This document shows positions 7,527 to 11,301 of a DNA stretch of 11,301 nucleotides, piece after piece. A program made the position numbers and the translations under genes. The stretch comes from an uncultured Rhodospirillaceae bacterium (lineage in GTDB: Bacteria > Pseudomonadota > Alphaproteobacteria > Thalassobaculales > Thalassobaculaceae), in assembly GCA_937891725.1 (NCBI GenBank), contig CALAHL010000464.1:1-11301 (forward strand), given 5' to 3'. The stretch's first letter is position 1. Every line of letters starts with the position of its first letter. The notes beneath the pieces were generated by a model. The model ran no database searches, was not told the DNA's origin, and saw only the letters and a list, made by a program, of their open reading frames with translations.

Positions 7527-7618
7527 ACCAGCCAAAACCGGATCACCAATGAGACCGCTCCAACCGCCGCCACGCCCGCGAGCCAGAGACCGACAAACCA
7601 CAGCAGTTTCTTGCTCAA
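7523..7618 (-). CDS. Small single-helix protein of the cytochrome bd operon, DUF2474-like (CydX-like role)
   Basis: This 31-residue reading frame directly follows cydB. It starts at TTG (7618-7616), which overlaps the cydB stop as TTGA, and is preceded by a strong Shine-Dalgarno GAGGGG (7629-7624) 5 nt upstream. The product begins MSKKLLWFVGLWLAGVAAVG and ends VIRFWLV: a lysine pair, then one hydrophobic helix (about residues 5-31) rich in tryptophan. This matches, from memory, the DUF2474 proteins often coded after bd-type oxidase genes. They are thought to be accessory subunits comparable to CydX, which stabilises the haem sites of the E. coli oxidase. It ends in TAA at 7525-7523, within the TTAA that also ends dnaE2. 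Strong SD, translational coupling and hydrophobic composition make it a real gene; the accessory role is inferred from family and position. Confidence 0.8.
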   Translation of the reverse strand: MSKKLLWFVGLWLAGVAAVGAVSLVIRFWLV

Positions 7619-8631
7619 TGGTACCCCTCGTCCGGGTCGAGCTTGCCGCGGAACACCCAATAGGCATAGGCGGTGTAGATCAGGATGATCGGCAACAGGA
7701 CCGAGGTGCCCACCAGCAGGAACAGCAGGCTGTCATCGGGAGCGGCCGCGGCCCGATAGCTGATGCTGGGCGGCACGATATTCGGATACAGGCTGATCGC
7801 GATCCCGATATAGCACAGCACGAACAACCCGTTGGCGGCCAGGAACGGCGACAGGTCCCGCTTGGTGGCCAGGCCCCTGAACAGCACCACCGTCATCGCC
7901 GCCACCAGGACCGGCACCACCCCGCTGAACAGGATCGCCGGGAAGCTGAGCCAACGATCAAAATACTGCGGGTGCAGGAACGGCGTCCAGAGGCTGACGA
8001 CCCCGATCAGGGCAAGCGTGCCGACACCGGTCACCCAGGCCACCCGGTTCGCGAAATCGTGCAGCGGCCCTTCGGTCTTGAGCATCAGCCAGGTTGCCCC
8101 AAGAAGCGCGTAGCCGACCACAACCGCGGCGCCGGTCAGAATGCTGAACGGCGACAGCCAATCCCACCACCCGCCGGCATAGGCCCGGTCGACCACATCA
8201 ATGCCCTGCAGCACCGCACCTAGCGCAACCCCTTGGGAGAACGCGGCGATGGTGGAACCGCCCGCGAAGGCCACATTCCAGACCCACCGGGCCCGCTTGG
8301 TCCGCCAGCGAAATTCGAAGGCCACGCCGCGAAAAACCAGGGCCAGCAACATCGCCAGCAATGGCGCGTACAGCGCCGGCAACAGGGTCGCATAGGCCAG
8401 CGGGAAAACCGCAAACAGCCCTCCACCACCCAGCACGAGCCAGGTTTCGTTGCCGTCCCAGATTGGCGCCACCGAGTTCATCGCCAAATCTCGGTGCCGC
8501 TCCTCGCGGATCAACGGGAACAGGATACCGATGCCGAGGTCGAACCCGTCCAGGAGCACGTATAGCAGCACCGCCGCCGCGATCAGCATCGCCCAGACAA
8601 AGGGAAGGTCGAGGCTTTCGAGAAAATCCAT
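7615..8631 (-). CDS. cydB: Cytochrome bd-type quinol oxidase subunit II (CydB/CioB)
   Basis: This 338-residue integral membrane protein with about eight or nine hydrophobic segments is subunit II of the haem-copper-independent quinol:O2 oxidase in the cytoplasmic membrane. Family signatures are LLDGFDLGIGILFPL (26-40), the conserved WDGNETWLVLGGGGLFAVFP (58-77) with the acidic residue D59, and ALVFRGVAFEFRWR (97-110). The C-terminal helix ends in AYAYWVFRGKLDPDEGYH. The subunit lacks haem but forms the structural heterodimer with CydA and contributes to the proton path. The start is supported by GGGAGA (8644-8639), 7 nt upstream of the ATG and inside the end of cydA; 3 nt separate the genes. 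The stop overlaps the TTG of the 31-residue gene, so the three cistrons are coupled. It pairs with a short-Q-loop CydA, so CioB is an equally valid name. Confidence 0.95.
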   Translation of the reverse strand: MDFLESLDLPFVWAMLIAAAVLLYVLLDGFDLGIGILFPLIREERHRDLAMNSVAPIWDGNETWLVLGGGGLFAVFPLAYATLLPALYAPLLAMLLALVFRGVAFEFRWRTKRARWVWNVAFAGGSTIAAFSQGVALGAVLQGIDVVDRAYAGGWWDWLSPFSILTGAAVVVGYALLGATWLMLKTEGPLHDFANRVAWVTGVGTLALIGVVSLWTPFLHPQYFDRWLSFPAILFSGVVPVLVAAMTVVLFRGLATKRDLSPFLAANGLFVLCYIGIAISLYPNIVPPSISYRAAAAPDDSLLFLLVGTSVLLPIILIYTAYAYWVFRGKLDPDEGYH

Positions 8632-8634
8632 CCG

Positions 8635-10050
8635 CTAATCTCCCGCCTGCGAATGAGTCTGCGGTCCACTCGGGTCCGTCACCGGCGTGATACCCGCGGC
8701 CCGGGTCGGACCTTCGATGTCCCAATCCTGATCGCTTCTCGGTGTCTTCGACATCATCCTCAAAAGGTAGAAGGTTCCGGCGCCAAACACCGCGAAATAG
8801 ACGAACACAAACGCGATCAGCGAGGCGCGCACCGCCGGCGCCTCGATCGGGGCCACAGACTCTGCGGTCGTCAGCAGGCCGTAGACCGTATAGGGCTGTC
8901 GTCCGACCTCCGTGGTGACCCACCCTGCCAGCACCGCGACGAATCCGCTCGGCGCCATCAGAACGCTCGCCCGCTGGAGCCAGCGGTTATCGTAGAGCGT
9001 GCCTTTGTTGCGGCACCACAGGCTCCAGAACCCAAGGGCGGCCATCAGCATGCCGATCCCTACCATCAGCCGAAAGCTGTAGAAGACGATATCCGCCGGT
9101 GGTCGCTCCGCCTTCGGCCAGTCCTTCAGCCCCTTGATTTCACCGTCCAATGTGTGGGTCAGGATCAGCGAGCCGAGATAGGGGATCTCGATCTTGTTGT
9201 GAACCACTTCCTCGCCATCGTCCGGGAAGCCGAACAGGATCAGCGGCGCGCCCTTCTGGGTGTCGTAGTGCCCCTCCATGGCTGCGACCTTGGCCGGCTG
9301 GTGTTCCAAGGTATTCAGCCCGTGCACGTCGCCGGCCACGATCTGAATGGGGGCCACAATCGCCGCCATCCACAGCGCCATCGAGAACATCACCCGCGCC
9401 TGCCGATTGCCCCGGTCGCGCAGCAGGTGCCAGGCTCCGACGCCGCCGACCACGAAGGCCGTCGTCAGATAGGCGGCCAGAACCATGTGAACGAGCCGGT
9501 AGGGAAAGGACGGATTGAAGACGACAGCCCACCAGTCCGCCGCCACGAACTGCCCGACATCGTTGATCGCGTATCCGACCGGTGTCTGCATCCAGGAGTT
9601 CACCGACAGGATCCAGAACGCCGAGAACAGGGTTCCGATTGCCACCATCAGCGTCGCAAGAAAATGCAGGTTGGGGCCCACCCGCTTGAGGCCGAACAGC
9701 ATGATGCCCAGGAACCCGGCCTCAAGGAAAAACGCGCTCAACACCTCGTAGCCCATCAGCGGGCCGAGGATGGGGCCGGTCTTATCGGCGAATACGCTCC
9801 AATTGGTGCCGAACTGGTAACTCATCACGATGCCGGAGACGACACCCATGCCGAAGGCGACCGCGAAGATCTTTTTCCAGTACTCGAACAGGCTGAAATA
9901 GGCCTGGTCTCGGGTCCACAGCCACAGTCCCTCCAGCACCGCGAGGTAGCTCGCCAAGCCGATGGAAAAAGCCGGGAAAATGATGTGGAACGACACCGTA
10001 AATGCAAATTGTATCCGCGCGAGCAAGAGGGCATCGGCGTTCTCAATCAT
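8635..10050 (-). CDS. cydA: Cytochrome bd-type quinol oxidase subunit I, short Q-loop (CydA/CioA)
   Basis: This 471-residue membrane subunit carries the quinol site and haems of a bd-type oxidase that reduces O2 to water. Likely haem ligands by alignment to E. coli CydA are H22 (SFHIIFP), H188 (FPYRLVHMV) and M329 (YSFRLMVGIGML). Conserved acidic residues are E102 and E110 (GYEVLSAFFLEAG, 100-112). The quinol-loop start KVAAME (254-259, KLAAIE in E. coli) and GRQPYTVYGLLTT (383-395) are present. It is about 50 residues shorter than the 522-residue E. coli protein, with the difference in the Q-loop, so it is of the short-loop group that includes the cyanide-insensitive CioA oxidases. The hydrophilic tail after about residue 433 is variable. 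The SD is TGGGGAT (10062-10056), 5 nt before the ATG. It heads cydA-cydB-small-ORF; spectral type and cyanide response cannot be read from sequence. Confidence 0.95.
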   Translation of the reverse strand: MIENADALLLARIQFAFTVSFHIIFPAFSIGLASYLAVLEGLWLWTRDQAYFSLFEYWKKIFAVAFGMGVVSGIVMSYQFGTNWSVFADKTGPILGPLMGYEVLSAFFLEAGFLGIMLFGLKRVGPNLHFLATLMVAIGTLFSAFWILSVNSWMQTPVGYAINDVGQFVAADWWAVVFNPSFPYRLVHMVLAAYLTTAFVVGGVGAWHLLRDRGNRQARVMFSMALWMAAIVAPIQIVAGDVHGLNTLEHQPAKVAAMEGHYDTQKGAPLILFGFPDDGEEVVHNKIEIPYLGSLILTHTLDGEIKGLKDWPKAERPPADIVFYSFRLMVGIGMLMAALGFWSLWCRNKGTLYDNRWLQRASVLMAPSGFVAVLAGWVTTEVGRQPYTVYGLLTTAESVAPIEAPAVRASLIAFVFVYFAVFGAGTFYLLRMMSKTPRSDQDWDIEGPTRAAGITPVTDPSGPQTHSQAGD

Positions 10051-10082
10051 CTGAAATCCCCAATCGACCGGTTTCGACGCCC

Positions 10083-10111
10083 ATAATCACCAAAACAGGC
10101 ATGAATGTCGC
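10083..10111 (-). promoter_or_regulatory. Possible promoter for cydAB in the gap after orf89
   Basis: The 97-nt gap 10051-10147 is the only sizeable break among the minus-strand genes. Read on the minus strand it contains GCGACA (10111-10106), 17 bp, then GATTAT (10088-10083), four of six matches to each sigma-70 hexamer. This would give a leader of roughly 25 nt before cydA. An 8-bp palindrome CCACGTGG (10122-10129) lies upstream and could be an operator or chance. No FNR/Anr-type TTGAT-N4-ATCAA box is visible. The evidence is weak; cydAB could also be reached by read-through from tspO. Confidence 0.3.
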
Positions 10112-10147
10112 GCTTGGAACACCACGTGGGACCTTAAGCCGCGACTG

Positions 10148-10417
10148 TTAGCGGCGCCACCGCACTGCCAGATCGAAGACATGGGCCAACAACGCCACCG
10201 TCGCACCGAAGATCACCCAGACCCACTCCGCCCCCGCCAACGCCGCTCCCAGCGCCCCCCAAAGGCCCGCGCCGGCCAGGAGCATCGGGAACGCGGTGCG
10301 CGGGGCAACCCCGCGTCCGGTGTTCCGATAGTAGACGGTCAGCGCCAGAAGTTCGGCCGCCAAGATGGCGAGCGCGATCCAGGCGATCGTCCCGCTTTCG
10401 ATCAGGGATTGGAGCAT
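10148..10417 (-). CDS. Small membrane protein of unknown function, three predicted helices
   Basis: I do not recognise this 89-residue protein. Three hydrophobic segments are visible: about residues 10-30 (ending ALTVYY), 42-62 (MLLAGAGLWGALGAALAG) and 65-84 (VWVIFGATVALLAHVFDL). A basic loop (RNTGRGVAPR, 31-40) lies between the first two, and the C-terminus is RWRR. The positive-inside rule would place the first loop and the C-terminus in the cytoplasm. It starts 4 nt after the tspO stop with a weak SD (GGGTAG inside the tspO end), so it is probably translated by coupling with tspO. It sits between tspO and cydA, which suggests an accessory role in membrane or tetrapyrrole-linked functions, but nothing in the sequence shows one. 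The hydrophobic pattern and tight spacing support a real gene. Confidence 0.7.
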   Translation of the reverse strand: MLQSLIESGTIAWIALAILAAELLALTVYYRNTGRGVAPRTAFPMLLAGAGLWGALGAALAGAEWVWVIFGATVALLAHVFDLAVRWRR

Positions 10418-10421
10418 TTCG

Positions 10422-10910
10422 CTACCCGAAGCTGTTCAGCTGGACCACCGCCGCGTTCAGTGCCGCCGCGAACGTGACCCAGATCAGGTAGGGGACCAAC
10501 AGCCAGGCGGCCGTGCGTACCGGACGCCACAGCAGCACGATCAGCAGCAGCACCGACGACCACAACAGCCCGACTTCCAGCAGCGCCAGATCCGGACGCT
10601 GCGCCAGAAAGAACAACGCACTCCAGCCGACATTGAACAGCGCGTTCAGGCCGAACAGGCAGACCATGCCGGCCCGCTCGCGAGGATGCGTCAGCCCGCG
10701 CCAGGCTTTCGCGCCCGACACGGCGGCCAGCGCGAAGATCAGGGTCCACGCCGGAGCGAAGGCCCAGTCCGGCGGCTTCCAGGCGGGTTGCTCAAGGCTG
10801 TAGTACCAGGGCCCCAATTGGGTGATGCTGCCACCCAGCATGGCCACAGCGAAGGCGCACAGTCCCGCGACAACGATCGGGTTTCGCAAAAAGCGCGGGC
10901 GCATGCTCAT
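10422..10910 (-). CDS. tspO: TspO/MBR family tryptophan-rich sensory protein
   Basis: This 162-residue protein has five hydrophobic segments and eleven tryptophans, as in the TspO/peripheral benzodiazepine receptor family. These membrane proteins bind porphyrins and sterols; in Rhodobacter sphaeroides TspO (formerly CrtK) tunes photosynthesis gene expression in response to oxygen. Diagnostic segments are PWYYSLEQPAWKPPDWAFAP (34-53), NALFNVGWSALFF (89-101) and LLVPYLIWVTFAAALNAAVV (137-156). Two start codons are possible, ATG at 10910 or at 10904 (Met3). Neither has a clear SD, and translation may follow from bchP, whose stop is 21 nt upstream. Placement directly after a bacteriochlorophyll gene fits a role in tetrapyrrole handling; that is context-based inference. 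The family call is secure. Confidence 0.93.
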   Translation of the reverse strand: MSMRPRFLRNPIVVAGLCAFAVAMLGGSITQLGPWYYSLEQPAWKPPDWAFAPAWTLIFALAAVSGAKAWRGLTHPRERAGMVCLFGLNALFNVGWSALFFLAQRPDLALLEVGLLWSSVLLLIVLLWRPVRTAAWLLVPYLIWVTFAAALNAAVVQLNSFG

Positions 10911-10931
10911 GGGCGGTTCGGTTCCGTGGCG

Positions 10932-11301
10932 TTACCCCCGGTTGGGGCGAACGATACCGAGCAAATGCCCCATATCCTTGAAGAAAATCCGGACATGGGC
11001 CATCGGATCGGCCTTGACCAGACGTTTGTTCATATAGGCGTCCCAGGTCAACCGCTGAACGTCCGGATCGGCGCACATGGTGACAAACCGCTCCCGGCGC
11101 TTGTCGCTGCTGTACCAGAAATACTGCATGATCCCCAGGACCCAGAACACCTTGCCGCATTCTTTCATAAAGCGCTTGCGCGCCAGTTTCAGCGCGCTCG
11201 CCTGTCCGGTGGTGAGGAAGGCCTCGACCGCTTCGGCCGCATGTCGTCCACCCAACATGGCGTAGTAGATCCCCTCGCCCGAGGCGGGAGCAACCACTCC
11301 G
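10932..11301 (-). CDS. bchP: Geranylgeranyl reductase, probably BchP (C-terminal part; 5' end outside the window)
   Basis: Only the last ~122 residues are present; the reading frame runs off the right edge and the first in-frame GTG (11297) is an internal valine. The fragment begins VAPASGEGIYYAMLGGRHAA, the conserved FAD-contact segment of geranylgeranyl reductase-type flavoproteins. It continues with RKRFMKECGKVFWVLGIMQY, YSSDKRRERFV, DVQRLTWDAYMNKRLVKADP and AHVRIFFKDMGHLLG. These segments match my memory of purple-bacterial BchP, which reduces the geranylgeranyl tail of bacteriochlorophyll a to phytyl using NADPH. If correct, the organism makes bacteriochlorophyll and the rest of a photosynthesis gene cluster lies to the right. 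The alternatives are ChlP or an archaeal-lipid-type reductase; adjacency to tspO favours BchP. Confidence 0.8.
   Translation of the reverse strand, partial: GVVAPASGEGIYYAMLGGRHAAEAVEAFLTTGQASALKLARKRFMKECGKVFWVLGIMQYFWYSSDKRRERFVTMCADPDVQRLTWDAYMNKRLVKADPMAHVRIFFKDMGHLLGIVRPNRG

Noticed and set aside
7549..8223. 224-codon plus-strand frame just after dnaE2
   Set aside because: It lies antisense to cydB and the small gene and is a Q/R/H/P-rich shadow with no SD or motif.
8653..10086. 477-codon plus-strand open frame opposite cydA
   Set aside because: The product is unusually rich in R, H, Q and D, the signature of the complement of hydrophobic codons. cydA on the other strand has all its haem ligands and the quinol-loop motifs.
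10122..10129. CCACGTGG palindrome upstream of cydA as a defined operator
   Set aside because: The symmetry stops at 8 bp and I know no regulator of cyd genes with this site. Such palindromes occur by chance in GC-rich DNA, so it is mentioned only with the weak promoter.

Overview
This is an 11.3 kb GC-rich chromosomal window that reads as an alphaproteobacterium, most likely a bacteriochlorophyll-making one. The reasons are an imuA-imuB-dnaE2 cassette with a GAAC-N7-GAAC LexA box (the alphaproteobacterial type), a ScfR-type regulator, and a right-edge fragment that looks like BchP, the geranylgeranyl reductase of bacteriochlorophyll synthesis. The genus cannot be told from the sequence.

Layout. 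Positions 1-225 are an AT-rich regulatory region with an inverted repeat and several TTTGnAAA-like boxes. They precede a plus-strand ScfR-family transcription factor (226-1665). Next on the plus strand is the SOS mutagenesis cassette imuA (1740-2600), imuB (2584-4164) and dnaE2 (4176-7526). It is driven by a promoter whose LexA box overlaps the imuA start codon, so imuA may be translated from a leaderless mRNA.

Everything to the right lies on the minus strand and is read right to left: the 3' part of bchP (10932-11301, cut by the window edge), tspO (10422-10910), an unrecognised 89-residue membrane protein (10148-10417), cydA/cioA (8635-10050), cydB/cioB (7615-8631), and a 31-residue single-helix protein starting at TTG (7523-7618). 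bchP to orf89, and cydA to the small protein, are tightly packed. A 97-nt gap before cydA may hold a separate promoter. The two gene sets converge, and the stop codons of dnaE2 and the 31-residue gene share one TTAA palindrome with no room for a terminator.

How the genes work together. ImuA, ImuB and DnaE2 form the LexA-controlled translesion 'mutasome': DnaE2 is the catalytic polymerase, while ImuB is a Y-family relic that has lost catalytic acidic residues. CydA, CydB and the small protein form a quinol oxidase of the short-Q-loop, cyanide-insensitive-like type. BchP and TspO link the right side to tetrapyrrole and pigment metabolism, so the right half combines photosynthesis-related and oxygen-related functions. 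I saw no mobile element, CRISPR array, tRNA or rRNA, and no convincing evidence of a wholly new defence or metabolic system. The less usual points are the leaderless SOS start, the shared stop codons, the tiny oxidase-linked protein and the bchP-tspO-orf89-cyd linkage.
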